DNA of 64,000 nt from Pedobacter cryoconitis (GCA_019352875.1 JAAAFW010000015.1:1032056-1096055), one strand, 5' to 3'; counted from the first letter of the stretch, positions 24,434 through 34,189 are shown. The notes: generated by a model from the letters alone, not told the origin. Translations and numbers: made by a program.

Positions 24434-26824
24434 ATGTTTAGAATTAACCTGAAAATAGCAATCCGGAATTTATTGAAGTATAAGGTTTATACTTTCATTA
24501 ATGTCGCTGGTCTGGCAGTTGGTATGGCTAGTTGTATCCTGATTTTTATCTTCATTAAGTATCAGCTAAGCTTTGATCAGGGATACAAAAACGAGGATAG
24601 AATTTATAGAATTGTCACCGACTGGAACTATAACAGTTTCACAGATTATTCCTCCGGATCTCCGTTGCCATTGGCAAATGCAGCAAAAGTAGAAGTTGCC
24701 GGAATTGAAAAAATCGCCCGGGTGATTCAGAATGGTGGTGCGACTATTGTCAAGGATGAAGCTGGGAGGCAAACGTATAAAGCCGCAAGGACTGTGTTTT
24801 TCGCCGATCCTGAATTGTTTGATATTATTCCTGTTACCTGGTTGTCTTCCAGACCAGCTAATTTGTTGGTAGAACCAAATACTGTTGTTCTTTCAGAAGC
24901 AACTGCAAAACTGTTTTTCGGCGGGGCGGAGCAGGCAGTAGGGAAGACCTTCTTATTCTGGAATCAGATGAATCTTAAGGTCACCGGCGTGTTTAAAGAT
25001 ATTCCGGCGAACAGTAGTATTCCACTAAATATTGTGATAAGTATTGAAAGTACAGGACAGAAAAATAATAAAGATTGGGGTTCAGTTAGTTCAGGTGACC
25101 AGGTTTTTTTCTTAAAATCACCGAATGTATCGGAAGCTGCACTACAGGCATCGCTGGATCAATTTAACAAGATTCATTTTACAGATAAAAACGTACCTGG
25201 AAATCAAAAAAGTGTGCTTCAAAAATTAAGGGACATACATTTCAGTGAGAAGTACAATAATTTTTCAGACACTACAATCACCAGGAAAGAGATCTATGGA
25301 TTAGCGTTAATCGGTCTTTTCCTAATGATGACTGCCTGTATCAATTTCATTAACCTCGCCACTGCACAATCTGTTAACAGGTCTAAAGAAGTAGGTGTAA
25401 GAAAAGTAATGGGTTCAATGCGCAGACAGTTGGTCTTACAATTTTTAACAGAGACGTTAGTGATTACGGTAGTTGCCCTGCTTATTTCCTGTATACTTGC
25501 TGAGCTGGCATTTCCGGTGATGCAGAATTTATTCAAGGAAAAAGTTGTCTTCAGTCTCTTTCAGGATCCTGTTATATTGGTATTTATGCTGGGATTGGTG
25601 ACTTTCGTTTCCTTTCTTGCAGGATTTTATCCCGCAATGGTCATGTCTGGCTTCAGCCCTGCACTGGCTATTAAAAATAAGGTAAATATAAATGCCGGTA
25701 GTCTTAGTTTGCGCAGAATCTTGCTGATCGTTCAGTTTTCTATTACGATTGTATTGATAATCAGTACAATCGTAATCATGAAACAGATGGAATATGTACG
25801 TGAGAAACCATTGGGTTTTGCTACCGAAGCAATTGCGATGGTAGATATCCCAGGCGATAGTCTTTGCAGAACGAGGATGAATTCTTTCAAAGAGAGTGTG
25901 AAAAATATTAGAGGAGTTGAAATGGTGAGTTACTGTATGAGGCCTCCGCTTTCGAGTTCAATGAATACGACAAACTTTAGTCTTAATGGTATTGAAAATA
26001 AGGATTTTGAAGTTAGAATTTCTTCGAATGACGAAGCATATTATCAGTTATTTAATATTCCTTTTCTGGCAGGAAAGGTTTATGCAAAAAGTGATACTAT
26101 AAACGGTTATATAGCTAATGAAAGTTTTATTCGGAAGGTTGGGATCAATGATCCACAGGCTGCTTTAGGAAAGATTATTAGCCAGAACGGACGTGTAGCG
26201 CCAATTGTAGGCGTAGTGAAAGATTTTAATGATCAGTATCTGAAGGAAAATATTTCACCTATGATATTTTACCAAATGACCAGGCATTACGGCCAGCTTG
26301 CGGTTAAAATTGATAAGCAGGAAATCAGGCATGCGATGAAAGAAATAGAAACGCAATGGAATGAATATTTCCCGAATGAGATTTACGGAGCAAAATTTCT
26401 AGATGAAGACATTAATGGCTACTATGAGGCGGATCAGGTCACGGGTTTTCTTTTCCGTGTATTTGCCGGTATTATCATCTTTATTTCCTTTATAGGGCTT
26501 TTTGGACTGATTTCTTTTGTAGCGACGCAGAGAACAAAGGAAATTGCGATCCGGAAAGTATTAGGGGCGTCAACTATTGAACTGGTTAAAATGCTGAACG
26601 GATCGTTTTTGATCATGGTATTCGTTGCGAATATAGTGGCCTGGCCATTAGCTTATCTTTTTGTTTCTAATTGGCTTGCTGGTTTTGCTTATCGTATGGA
26701 TTTGAGCATTTGGCCGTTTTTGCTGGCTATGTGTATTTCGATGGTGATTACATTAATTACAGTGAGTATACGCTCTTACAAAGCTGCGGTCACCAATACA
26801 ATAGACGCACTGAAGTATGAGTAG
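24434..26824 (+). CDS. FtsX/MacB-type ABC transporter permease
   Basis: 796 residues from the ATG at 24434 (MFRINLKIAIRNLLKY). It shows the duplicated MacB-FtsX layout: a first TM helix (VAGLAVGMASCILIFIF), a periplasmic MacB_PCD domain, three TM helices with INFINLATAQS and RSKEVGVRKVMG, a central TM (ILLIVQFSITIVLII), a second periplasmic domain, then RTKEIAIRKVLGAS and the final helices. Such proteins transmit ATP-driven force across the membrane or export peptides and lipids. No ATPase or adaptor gene is adjacent, as is common for these paralogues in Bacteroidota; it may pair with an ATPase elsewhere. Confidence 0.88.
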   Translation: MFRINLKIAIRNLLKYKVYTFINVAGLAVGMASCILIFIFIKYQLSFDQGYKNEDRIYRIVTDWNYNSFTDYSSGSPLPLANAAKVEVAGIEKIARVIQNGGATIVKDEAGRQTYKAARTVFFADPELFDIIPVTWLSSRPANLLVEPNTVVLSEATAKLFFGGAEQAVGKTFLFWNQMNLKVTGVFKDIPANSSIPLNIVISIESTGQKNNKDWGSVSSGDQVFFLKSPNVSEAALQASLDQFNKIHFTDKNVPGNQKSVLQKLRDIHFSEKYNNFSDTTITRKEIYGLALIGLFLMMTACINFINLATAQSVNRSKEVGVRKVMGSMRRQLVLQFLTETLVITVVALLISCILAELAFPVMQNLFKEKVVFSLFQDPVILVFMLGLVTFVSFLAGFYPAMVMSGFSPALAIKNKVNINAGSLSLRRILLIVQFSITIVLIISTIVIMKQMEYVREKPLGFATEAIAMVDIPGDSLCRTRMNSFKESVKNIRGVEMVSYCMRPPLSSSMNTTNFSLNGIENKDFEVRISSNDEAYYQLFNIPFLAGKVYAKSDTINGYIANESFIRKVGINDPQAALGKIISQNGRVAPIVGVVKDFNDQYLKENISPMIFYQMTRHYGQLAVKIDKQEIRHAMKEIETQWNEYFPNEIYGAKFLDEDINGYYEADQVTGFLFRVFAGIIIFISFIGLFGLISFVATQRTKEIAIRKVLGASTIELVKMLNGSFLIMVFVANIVAWPLAYLFVSNWLAGFAYRMDLSIWPFLLAMCISMVITLITVSIRSYKAAVTNTIDALKYE

Positions 26825-26843
26825 TTAAGATGTTTAAGACCAT

Positions 26844-27581
26844 TTAGAGAAGAAGAAAATCTGCATAAAAGTTTGGTATCCTACTTTTATAAATTGCGCT
26901 TGCCACGGTTTCAATATTGTAGGGAATTCTGACGATTTCCGCAGATACATTGGTTTCAGTAATACTAACGACGGCATAGGTTGCCAACTGCATTTTTTCC
27001 CTGGAACGCCCGACCGATCCACAGTTTATAAATACTTTGTCGCCACTTTGAGCATCGATTTGTTTGATATAGGGGAGATGCGTATGACCCATGATAAGTA
27101 CGTCCGCATCAGTTTGGTCCAACATAATTAATAAGTCATCCTGGTCATGATCTTCAAATATATATTCATCACTGCTCCTCGTGCTTCCATGTACAAGCAA
27201 TATTCTTTTAATAATTCTACCAATACTGAAACTAATTTCCAATTGGCAGGGAAGCTGTGCAAGCCAGAGCTTATTTAGTTCATTTATAGTTGATTTGGAA
27301 TGATTAATCGCACCGATCCGGTTTAAAGTCTCTATTTCTCCGTGATGTTGCAGTGGAACAACTGGCAGATTCATCGCAATCCTCTGGTCATGGTTGCCTT
27401 GTAGACAAGGAATACCCAGTGAACGTATGCGTTCGATAACCTCATTGCCCCAGGGAGCAAAATCTACTAAATCACCGAGACAATACAACTGGCTGATATT
27501 CTTCTTTTTAATATCTTCCAATACGGCTTCTAGTGCAGGTAAATTACCGTGTATATCACTGAATATTGCCATTTTTATCAT
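26844..27581 (-). CDS. Calcineurin-like metallophosphoesterase (YfcE/MJ0936-like)
   Basis: 245 residues from the ATG at 27581 (MIKMAIFSDIHGN). Metal-binding motifs are complete: D-x-H in FSDIHGN, GDLVDFAPWG, GNHDQR and GHTHLPY. Family members are cytosolic phosphodiesterases or phosphatases with two metal ions; the natural substrate is unknown. It is divergent from a PPP-type phosphatase gene, 102 bases away, with a perfect inverted repeat between them. Confidence 0.9.
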   Translation of the reverse strand: MIKMAIFSDIHGNLPALEAVLEDIKKKNISQLYCLGDLVDFAPWGNEVIERIRSLGIPCLQGNHDQRIAMNLPVVPLQHHGEIETLNRIGAINHSKSTINELNKLWLAQLPCQLEISFSIGRIIKRILLVHGSTRSSDEYIFEDHDQDDLLIMLDQTDADVLIMGHTHLPYIKQIDAQSGDKVFINCGSVGRSREKMQLATYAVVSITETNVSAEIVRIPYNIETVASAIYKSRIPNFYADFLLL

Positions 27582-27640
27582 CGTACAATGTTTTTGATCC
27601 GGCAACAAAAATGGATTTGATTTTCTAAATTAAATTGTAC

Positions 27641-27665
27641 TTATTTACACTAAAATTGTAAATAA
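27641..27665. promoter_or_regulatory. Perfect inverted repeat between the two phosphoesterase genes
   Basis: TTATTTACA and TGTAAATAA, 9-base arms with a 7-base spacer, lying 19 bases before the ATG at 27684. It may be a shared operator for both divergent genes. Confidence 0.5.
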
Positions 27666-27683
27666 CACTTATAGCCAGATTGA

Positions 27684-28343
27684 ATGATGGATTATTTTGT
27701 CATAGGAGATATTCACGGTTGTTTTTATACATTTCAAGAGATGTTAAAGAACTGGAACAGGGACAGAGAGCAGCTTATTTTTGTTGGCGATCTGATCGAT
27801 CGTGGAAACCATAGTGGAATGGTGGTTCAGGAATGTATACGTCTAACTGGAATTTATCAAAACGTAACCGTCATAAAAGGTAACCACGAGGCCGAAATAA
27901 TTGAATATTATGAAAAGGGAGCGCTTGAGCACTGGATAGTACAGGGTGGGAAACAAACATTGGCAAACTTTGAAGAACATCAAATCCGACTGTCTGATGT
28001 GATCCCATGGTTCAAAGGTTTACCGCTGAAATTTGAGCAGGATAATCTTTTTGTAAGTCATGCAGGGCTGTCGAATACCTTGCGACCTTTCGAGGAAGAA
28101 AATAAAGACGGTGTGCTGTGGAACCGGAAGCCATTAAAGAATATTGGGAAAATTCAGGTTCATGGACATACACCTTTGCGGAGCTCCAGCCCGCAGTATA
28201 CTGCAGAATCCGATTCATGGAATGTTGATACAGGTGCAGCATATGGCTACGGGTTAACCGGATTGAAAATATCTTCGGACGGAAAGGTGTCCGACGTTAT
28301 TTTCATAAAAACGCTAGAAAAAGATGTTAGTATCAACAGATAG
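27684..28343 (+). CDS. PPP family serine/threonine-type protein phosphatase
   Basis: 219 residues; two consecutive ATGs (27684, 27687) are possible starts. Signature blocks of bacterial PPP phosphatases: GDIHGC (8-13), GDLIDRGNHS, KGNHE, and a C-terminal VSHAG plus VHGHTP. It should dephosphorylate proteins or nucleotides such as diadenosine tetraphosphate, using two metal ions. The lambda-phosphatase/PrpA type is the closest by length. Its 3' end lies five bases from the convergent S15 peptidase gene. Confidence 0.9.
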   Translation: MMDYFVIGDIHGCFYTFQEMLKNWNRDREQLIFVGDLIDRGNHSGMVVQECIRLTGIYQNVTVIKGNHEAEIIEYYEKGALEHWIVQGGKQTLANFEEHQIRLSDVIPWFKGLPLKFEQDNLFVSHAGLSNTLRPFEEENKDGVLWNRKPLKNIGKIQVHGHTPLRSSSPQYTAESDSWNVDTGAAYGYGLTGLKISSDGKVSDVIFIKTLEKDVSINR

Positions 28344-28348
28344 TGCAA

Positions 28349-30088
28349 TTAGTTTGAAAAGCCTAATTCTATGTAACTCTGGTTATACCATTTAATCTCT
28401 AACGGAATCCCTGCATCACTGACAGTCTCTGTACTGACCGGTTTTCCAGTACCGTAATTGATTTCTGAAAATGGGTTTTTATTAATATTCAGCATTATTA
28501 ATAGACGACTTCCTTTGTTGAGACGCTTGCTGAAAACCCTGGAACGGTAGAAAGGAATATCTGTTACTTTTCCCGGATTTAGTAACCGTCTTCTGCTCAT
28601 GTCTTTTGCGTAACTGGCCCTTCCCAGAAAGTATGAAAGCTGAAAATACTCCCCTGTAGGTGTTACTTCATATAATGATAAGCCAAAATCCATATCTTTT
28701 TTATTAATAGTTACCTGAAGATTTCCTTTAAGGAGGCCACTGACGTTCACCACAGCATCAAAAGGTTTGCTTATAAAAAACAGGCCGTTAGTCGTATCAA
28801 GTTCTTTCTTGATAATCGGGCTGGGATAATAATCATTATTCGATGTAGACCGGTCCGAAAGATCTACAATCTGGGTTAAATAACCTTTTTTTACAGGTCT
28901 AATATCCGAAAGTGTAAACGTAGCACCATCTTTGAAATTATTCAGATATAACCGCCGCTTTTTAGGTCCCATTTGGTCGATAGACTTTGCATACCGCCAT
29001 TTGTTTTCATCCATTACCTCAAAATTGATTTTATCTTGAATGATGTCAGGCTTTTTTGCACCCTTCATTACATAATCCAGCCACTGAAATGTGATCTCTC
29101 TGGTATTGATCAATGCAACGGAATCCACTTGATAGCCTCTTAGTTTTGCTGTTCCTCCTCTTTGGGCTCCGAAATGATCATAAGGTCCGATCAGAAGATA
29201 GTGCGCTGCACGAGGGTTATACTTGTAGTGTTCGCGTAGATATTCCAAAGCGGAGACCTGGCCATCATCATAATAACCTGTAATACTTAGTACAGGAATG
29301 TTGATTCTGGAGAATTCTTTTTTGTAAGGAACCATCGATTGCCAATATTCATCATAGTCGGGATGTGATAACCATTTTTGCAGCCAGGGGTTTGGAGTTC
29401 CGTCAATGCTATCTATCCGGTTGTAAGCTGTCCCTGTTTCCCACCATCGGTCTCTCATTCGGTGCCAACGCTCATTGTCGTTATTAACCAGATCGTCAGT
29501 GAATTTGTTATTGGTAATGTAAAATGCCCATTGATAATTTGCTGTCAGAAATACATTGTTTTCCATTGGGAGACCTAATCCTGGTATTGCGGCAACATAA
29601 GGCACGATAGTTTTAAGTGCAGAATGTAAATATTTAGTGGCTGCCCACTGCGCAAATCCGGAATAGCTCCCGCCGTACATGCCAACATTTCCATTGCTCC
29701 ATGGTTGCTGGATAATCCAGTCTATTACTGAATTCACATCCCTGGCTTCATGCTCGTAAGGTTCAATCTTATCTGGGCTTAAACGTTTTCCACGGGTGTC
29801 AGCTACTATCCCAATATAACCGTGATCCGCAGCAAATTTGGCTTCTGCTAAACTTCTCTCAGTATTGCTGTAAATAAAAAACATCAATGCTGCCGGAAGT
29901 TTACTTGTAACCGGTTTTTTAATTACAGTTACTGCGGACAGTGTGGCACCGTCTGAAGTCTTGATTAATACCTTATCGTTGATTTCATAATTGACGGTGT
30001 CGGGCAATTGAGGTTTGGTTTGAGACAAACAGAGCTCGCTTGTTAAAAGACAAAGCATGGCCAGGACGAAAAATCGAATGTTGATCAT
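28349..30088 (-). CDS. Secreted CocE/NonD (S15, X-Pro dipeptidyl-peptidase-like) hydrolase
   Basis: 579 residues with a signal peptide (MINIRFFVLAMLCLLTS, cut near LSQ). An alpha/beta-hydrolase core (45-340) carries the GxSYxG nucleophile elbow GGSYSG with S141; the acid and His are probably in SITGYYDDGQ and GPYDHFGAQR. Residues 380-579 form the jelly-roll C-domain of this family (LKGNLQVTINKKDMDFGLSLY). It hydrolyses amide or ester bonds, in the periplasm; substrate unknown. It is the third gene of an operon behind a LytS/LytTR pair (16-base gap). Confidence 0.88.
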   Translation of the reverse strand: MINIRFFVLAMLCLLTSELCLSQTKPQLPDTVNYEINDKVLIKTSDGATLSAVTVIKKPVTSKLPAALMFFIYSNTERSLAEAKFAADHGYIGIVADTRGKRLSPDKIEPYEHEARDVNSVIDWIIQQPWSNGNVGMYGGSYSGFAQWAATKYLHSALKTIVPYVAAIPGLGLPMENNVFLTANYQWAFYITNNKFTDDLVNNDNERWHRMRDRWWETGTAYNRIDSIDGTPNPWLQKWLSHPDYDEYWQSMVPYKKEFSRINIPVLSITGYYDDGQVSALEYLREHYKYNPRAAHYLLIGPYDHFGAQRGGTAKLRGYQVDSVALINTREITFQWLDYVMKGAKKPDIIQDKINFEVMDENKWRYAKSIDQMGPKKRRLYLNNFKDGATFTLSDIRPVKKGYLTQIVDLSDRSTSNNDYYPSPIIKKELDTTNGLFFISKPFDAVVNVSGLLKGNLQVTINKKDMDFGLSLYEVTPTGEYFQLSYFLGRASYAKDMSRRRLLNPGKVTDIPFYRSRVFSKRLNKGSRLLIMLNINKNPFSEINYGTGKPVSTETVSDAGIPLEIKWYNQSYIELGFSN

Positions 30089-30104
30089 GGTCGGATGGAT
30101 TAAG

Positions 30105-30800
30105 TTATTTGCGGTTATATAGGTTTTTTAGTTTAGCGGCTTGCCGGATAGAGACGGGAAAGTGTTGCCCAGATTTAAGTTTTACTGAAAGGCTGCTTTC
30201 CTGCTGTGTGATGGATTCTATATAATTCAGGTTTATAAGCTGTGCCCTGGCAACTCTAAAAAATGTAGCGTTATCAATCCTTTCTTCCAGCTGGTTCAAA
30301 GAACTCTTGAAAAGTATATTTTTATGGCCAAAATAAATACGGACGTAATTATCGAGGGATTCAATGAGATAGACTTCAGACCAGTTAATTATATGATATT
30401 GCCCCTTATCTTTAACAAAAAGATGATCATTTTCTGATTCCTTAAATCGGAGCTTAACTTCCGATATGGCTTTTTTTAACCTTTCTTCACGTACGGGTTT
30501 CATTAGATAATCAATGGCACTTACTTCAAATGCCTTCAATGCATAAGTCTCATAAGCTGTAATAAAGACAATTAAAGGGGTGACTGGAAGCGCTTCCAAT
30601 AGATCGAATCCAGACCTTACCGGCATTTGAATATCCAGAAAAATAACGTCGGGTCTGAGGTTCGATATCATTCGCTCTGCCTGGTCTGCATTTGCTGCTT
30701 CTCCGATGATATTGATTTCAGCAAATTCTTTTAGCATTAACCTGAGTTCATCTCTGGCGAGGCGTTCATCGTCGATTATCAATGCACGGATTTTTTTCAT
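30105..30800 (-). CDS. LytTR family response regulator
   Basis: 231 residues. Receiver domain 1-120 with D10, D11, phospho-acceptor D56 (VIFLDIQMP) and the lysine in MKPVREE. The LytTR DNA-binding domain (130-231) contains YLIESLDNYVRIYF and FFRVARAQLINLNYI. Its start overlaps the kinase stop in an ATGA, so the two are coupled. It is phosphorylated by that kinase and probably activates its own operon and genes elsewhere. Confidence 0.95.
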   Translation of the reverse strand: MKKIRALIIDDERLARDELRLMLKEFAEINIIGEAANADQAERMISNLRPDVIFLDIQMPVRSGFDLLEALPVTPLIVFITAYETYALKAFEVSAIDYLMKPVREERLKKAISEVKLRFKESENDHLFVKDKGQYHIINWSEVYLIESLDNYVRIYFGHKNILFKSSLNQLEERIDNATFFRVARAQLINLNYIESITQQESSLSVKLKSGQHFPVSIRQAAKLKNLYNRK

Positions 30801-31852
30801 GATAAAGGGATTCTAATGACAGAATAAACCAGTTCATCCTCCTTCTTAAACAGTTCAAAAGATGCCCGTCCATGATAGGTAAGCTGCAACCGTTCTTTTA
30901 GATTTTTAAGACCGATACCGGTACGATTCAGATCTTCATTTATTACGCCGGGATTACTTACTATTATCTCCAGAAAGCAGGTGTCACAGCTTATGGTAAT
31001 CGCAATATGCCCACCATCTTCCAGCTTGGATACACCGTGTTTTATCGCATTTTCAACCAATGTCTGAACGGATAGTCCAGGTATCGTTAAGTTATCCAGA
31101 CTTTGTTCAGTTTTCAGGCTAAATGTTAATCTTTCTTCCATTCGCATCTTTTCCAACTCGAGGTAATCTTTTGCAAGATCAAGCTCTTTTGCTACTGAAT
31201 TGATCGGAGAAACCTGTCGGTACAGACTGCTGCGTAATAGTTCACTTAACAGGTCTATTCCTCTTTTTGCCAATTTTGTGTCGGTACTAATCAGAGATTT
31301 TATAGTATTTAGTGAATTAAAAAGAAAGTGAGGGTTGAGCTGGGCAGAAAGCTTTTCAAGTTGTGCTTCCCTATACCCCAATTGTAAAGCAGCATTTTCC
31401 TTGACCAGTCTTAGCTCGCGCCGGGAATATTGATAGAGGTGGTACGCTAGCATCCAGATGGCCATAAGCCTGAATCCAGCCATCAAAATACCCGGTAAAT
31501 TTTGTCTGATAAACTCCAGGATTTCGATTGTTGTTCCCTGTACGAATATTAGCCTGATGAGATATATTTTTATCACTGTTACTCCGGTGTAAGCAATAGC
31601 CATAATAGGCAGAGCCAACATAAAGCGTTTAATTAACAGATTAAGAGTTGAGTTTTGCCAATTATTATTTCTTGCAAAAGCTCTGTAAAGATGAGTGATT
31701 AAAATATACAGTATTATATCGGCAAGAAAATGCAGCAAGCCAGCTGACCAACTAAAACCACCGCCTGCCGAACCTTGCACAAACCAGTACATCGAGGCCG
31801 CCGACCAGCCTATAAGCTGACACTTCCAATAAAAGGATATACTGCTCTTCAT
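30797..31852 (-). CDS. LytS-type sensor histidine kinase (His_kinase family)
   Basis: 351 residues. Four hydrophobic membrane helices fill the first 145 residues. The cytosolic part has the family phospho-site block QLNPHFLFNSLNT with H175, and a HATPase domain with the N-box VENAIKHG and a G-box GIGLKNLKERL. There is no recognised sensory domain beyond the membrane helices, so the stimulus is unknown. It heads the operon kinase - regulator - S15 hydrolase. Confidence 0.94.
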   Translation of the reverse strand: MKSSISFYWKCQLIGWSAASMYWFVQGSAGGGFSWSAGLLHFLADIILYILITHLYRAFARNNNWQNSTLNLLIKRFMLALPIMAIAYTGVTVIKIYLIRLIFVQGTTIEILEFIRQNLPGILMAGFRLMAIWMLAYHLYQYSRRELRLVKENAALQLGYREAQLEKLSAQLNPHFLFNSLNTIKSLISTDTKLAKRGIDLLSELLRSSLYRQVSPINSVAKELDLAKDYLELEKMRMEERLTFSLKTEQSLDNLTIPGLSVQTLVENAIKHGVSKLEDGGHIAITISCDTCFLEIIVSNPGVINEDLNRTGIGLKNLKERLQLTYHGRASFELFKKEDELVYSVIRIPLS

Positions 31853-32028
31853 TTTTTTATACTACCCAACAAATCAACGAAAACATATCCGAACAGAAAA
31901 GATAAAGTACAGGAACGCTTTAAAATAGGGGATGGACGATTAGTTGTTGTTTGAAAGAGCAAATCCACTAGGGACTAAAAAGATCCGAATCCAGGATTAA
32001 TATCTTTTATTGACCGGAAGGTAGAAAA

Positions 32029-32058
32029 AGTGTGGGACCACCGTAAAACACTGTTTTT
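32029..32058. terminator. Weak bidirectional hairpin between the HxlR and kinase genes
   Basis: AGTGT / ACACT around an inner GG-CC pair, with T tracts on both strands. Short stem, so only tentative. Confidence 0.3.
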
Positions 32059-32094
32059 TTATGAGGCAGAGGTTTTAATTTCAAGTGAATATAA

Positions 32095-32448
32095 TTAAAA
32101 CTGTATCTCCTTTTCAGCAAACTTACATAAGTTGTCTAATAAGGCGCTTAATTCGAGCCCTTTATCTGTTAATGCGTATTCAGTTCGTGGCGGGGAATCT
32201 TTAATCTGCAGTTTGCTGATTAATTCATGTTGTTGTAAAAGCTTCAACCTCAAGCCCAGCATATGGTCACTGATATGTTCGAGGTCTTCCTTTAAACTGG
32301 TAAAGCGGTTATTGCCTTCTTCAATACTAAAGAGTACTTCGGTCATCCATCGCTTGCTTAATAAGTTGATTAATTCATTAAGGGCACACTTTTCTTCTAA
32401 AAATGTCTGGTTATAAAAGTTGGTCGAGCTCAGCTTTCTTTCGGGCAT
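32095..32448 (-). CDS. HxlR family transcriptional regulator
   Basis: 117 residues of HxlR winged-helix type: CALNELINLLSKRWMTEVLFSI (helices 1-2), FTSLKEDLEHISDHMLGLRLKLLQ (HTH) and the wing RTEYALTDKGLEL. The usual early Cys is present (EEKCAL). HxlR proteins often respond to redox or aldehyde stress. It follows the cytochrome c gene on the same strand, but a hairpin in between suggests separate transcription. Confidence 0.92.
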   Translation of the reverse strand: MPERKLSSTNFYNQTFLEEKCALNELINLLSKRWMTEVLFSIEEGNNRFTSLKEDLEHISDHMLGLRLKLLQQHELISKLQIKDSPPRTEYALTDKGLELSALLDNLCKFAEKEIQF

Positions 32449-32512
32449 ATCAGGGCAGTTTAGGAATAAAGTTTAGTGTAATTTACGTTATTCCTTTTTG
32501 AATCATAAATGA

Positions 32513-32553
32513 AAATGGTAGAGGCTATTTTTTGACAGCCTCTACCATTTTTT
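32513..32553 (-). terminator. Hairpin overlapping the end of the cytochrome c gene
   Basis: AAATGGTAGAGGCT / AGCCTCTACCATTT, 14 paired bases, including the stop codon region of the gene. The T tract is weak on the minus strand (TTTTCATTT) and strong on the plus strand. Confidence 0.6.
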
Positions 32554-32932
32554 CTGTGACAATTTTTTTATTGGAATTACCCCAGGAATTTTGGATGTAA
32601 TTAATCACATCAGCAATTTCATCGTTACTTAATCCAGGATTGGGCATCATTGTGTTATATTCTACACCGTTGACCATTATCTTTCCATTTAGGCCATATT
32701 TAACTGCATGGATTGCTTTCTCGGGCATTTTAATCAGATAATCAGCTTTTGCCAGGGGAGGGAAAGCTCCGGGAACACCCTCGCCTTTACCCATATGACA
32801 GGTAATACAAGATTCCTTGTAGATAGCTTTACCTCTTTCCATACTTTTAGTCAGTGGATCCTCCTGCCCGGACCCGGACAGGTAGGAGCAAGTAAAGAGA
32901 AAACCACAAAATAATACTGAAACTATTTTCAC
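32525..32932 (-). CDS. Periplasmic c-type cytochrome
   Basis: 135 residues, read from a GTG at 32932, since no ATG opens the frame in a better place. A signal region (VLFCGFLFTCSYLSGSG) contains a Cys (C15) that could be a lipobox. One haem site CITCH (42-46) and a likely Met axial ligand in NTMMPNPGL (95-96) define a class I cytochrome c. It lies 25 bases behind a PQQ sugar dehydrogenase gene, so it probably takes electrons from that enzyme to the respiratory chain (inference). Confidence 0.88.
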   Translation of the reverse strand: MKIVSVLFCGFLFTCSYLSGSGQEDPLTKSMERGKAIYKESCITCHMGKGEGVPGAFPPLAKADYLIKMPEKAIHAVKYGLNGKIMVNGVEYNTMMPNPGLSNDEIADVINYIQNSWGNSNKKIVTEKMVEAVKK

Positions 32933-32957
32933 AGATGAATCGATTTAAATTTTATTA

Positions 32958-34139
32958 CTATGCTTTTGGGCTGATTTTTAAGATACTGCCGGAATTTTCC
33001 ACTACGACATAGATATTTCCATCCGGACCCTGACGTATATCACGTACCCGCCCTATTTTTTCAAAAATAATTTCTTTTTTAACAACTTTATTACCTTTAA
33101 TAACCAAGTGTTGCAGGTAGTTGAACTTTAAAGATCCAACCAGTAAATCACCTTTCCAATCCTTAAATTTGTCACTGGTTACGAAGGTCATTCCACAAGG
33201 TGCAATGGATGGTTTCCAATAAAGTACCGGTTGCTCGAGCCCTGTTCTTGCAGTATCTTTTGAAATAATGCTGTCGTCATAGTCAATTCCATAAGTGATC
33301 AATGGCCAGCCGTAGTTTTTACCTTTTTCGATGATATTTAACTCATCACCACCCTGCGGACCATGCTCGTGTTCCCAGATGACACCTGTTGTCGGATTGA
33401 TTACTAAACCCTGAGGATTACGATGACCGTAACTCCAGATTTCCGGTTTTGCACCTTCAGTTTTTACAAAGGGGTTATCAGTAGGTATTTTTCCATCTTC
33501 ATGAAGACGTATAATTTTCCCCTGATCTTTGCTCAAATCCTGAGCCTTTTCCATTTGGCCCCTTTCTCCTAATGAAAGAAAAACATAACCCTTATTGTCA
33601 AATATAATTCTGCCACCAAAGTGCGGGGTAGACTTTACATTAGGTAAAGCTTTAAACAGGATTTGTACATCAGTAAGAGCATGGTCTTTAAGTTTTGCAC
33701 GCAACATGGCAGTGTTGGCACCACCGTCATCTCCTGGCTCACCGCCAGCTTTTGGGGATGAATAACTGATATATATCCATCCATTTTTCGCATAATCGGG
33801 ATGAAGAACAACATCAAGCAAGCCACCTTGCCCTTTATACAGAAGCTCTGGAAGACCAGTGATTTCTTTAGGGTCTATCTTTCCATCTTTTACCAGACGA
33901 AGCTTTCCGGTGCGTTCGGTTACAAGTAATCTTCCATCAGGTAAAAATGCTGTTGCCCATGGCATGTCCAGACCCGTTACAACCGTTTCCACTTTCAGAT
34001 CTGATTCTTTCAGGCTTTTTTTGATTACCGGATTTTCAGTGGCCTCACGATAACTCATTAATAGCGGGGCAGAAGCGATTAATAAACCCCCTAATGCAGC
34101 AGTCATGATAGTCTTCAATACTGGCTTGTTTTTTTTCAT
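32958..34139 (-). CDS. PQQ-dependent aldose sugar dehydrogenase (Asd/YliI-like)
   Basis: 393 residues with an export signal (about 1-28). The six-bladed propeller of soluble PQQ glucose dehydrogenase-like enzymes shows its usual blocks: MPWATAFLPDGRLLVTERTG, GQGGLLDVVLHPDY (catalytic His), GHRNPQGLVI and EHGPQGGDELNII. It oxidises aldose sugars to lactones in the periplasm with PQQ. No pqq biosynthesis genes are in view, so the cofactor may come from elsewhere or outside. Middle gene of a three-gene run: aldo/keto reductase, this enzyme, cytochrome c. Confidence 0.92.
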   Translation of the reverse strand: MKKNKPVLKTIMTAALGGLLIASAPLLMSYREATENPVIKKSLKESDLKVETVVTGLDMPWATAFLPDGRLLVTERTGKLRLVKDGKIDPKEITGLPELLYKGQGGLLDVVLHPDYAKNGWIYISYSSPKAGGEPGDDGGANTAMLRAKLKDHALTDVQILFKALPNVKSTPHFGGRIIFDNKGYVFLSLGERGQMEKAQDLSKDQGKIIRLHEDGKIPTDNPFVKTEGAKPEIWSYGHRNPQGLVINPTTGVIWEHEHGPQGGDELNIIEKGKNYGWPLITYGIDYDDSIISKDTARTGLEQPVLYWKPSIAPCGMTFVTSDKFKDWKGDLLVGSLKFNYLQHLVIKGNKVVKKEIIFEKIGRVRDIRQGPDGNIYVVVENSGSILKISPKA

Positions 34140-34189
34140 TATTGTTTGGTTTTTGGTGGGTTTAAATTACTTAAATTAATTTAAACGGT

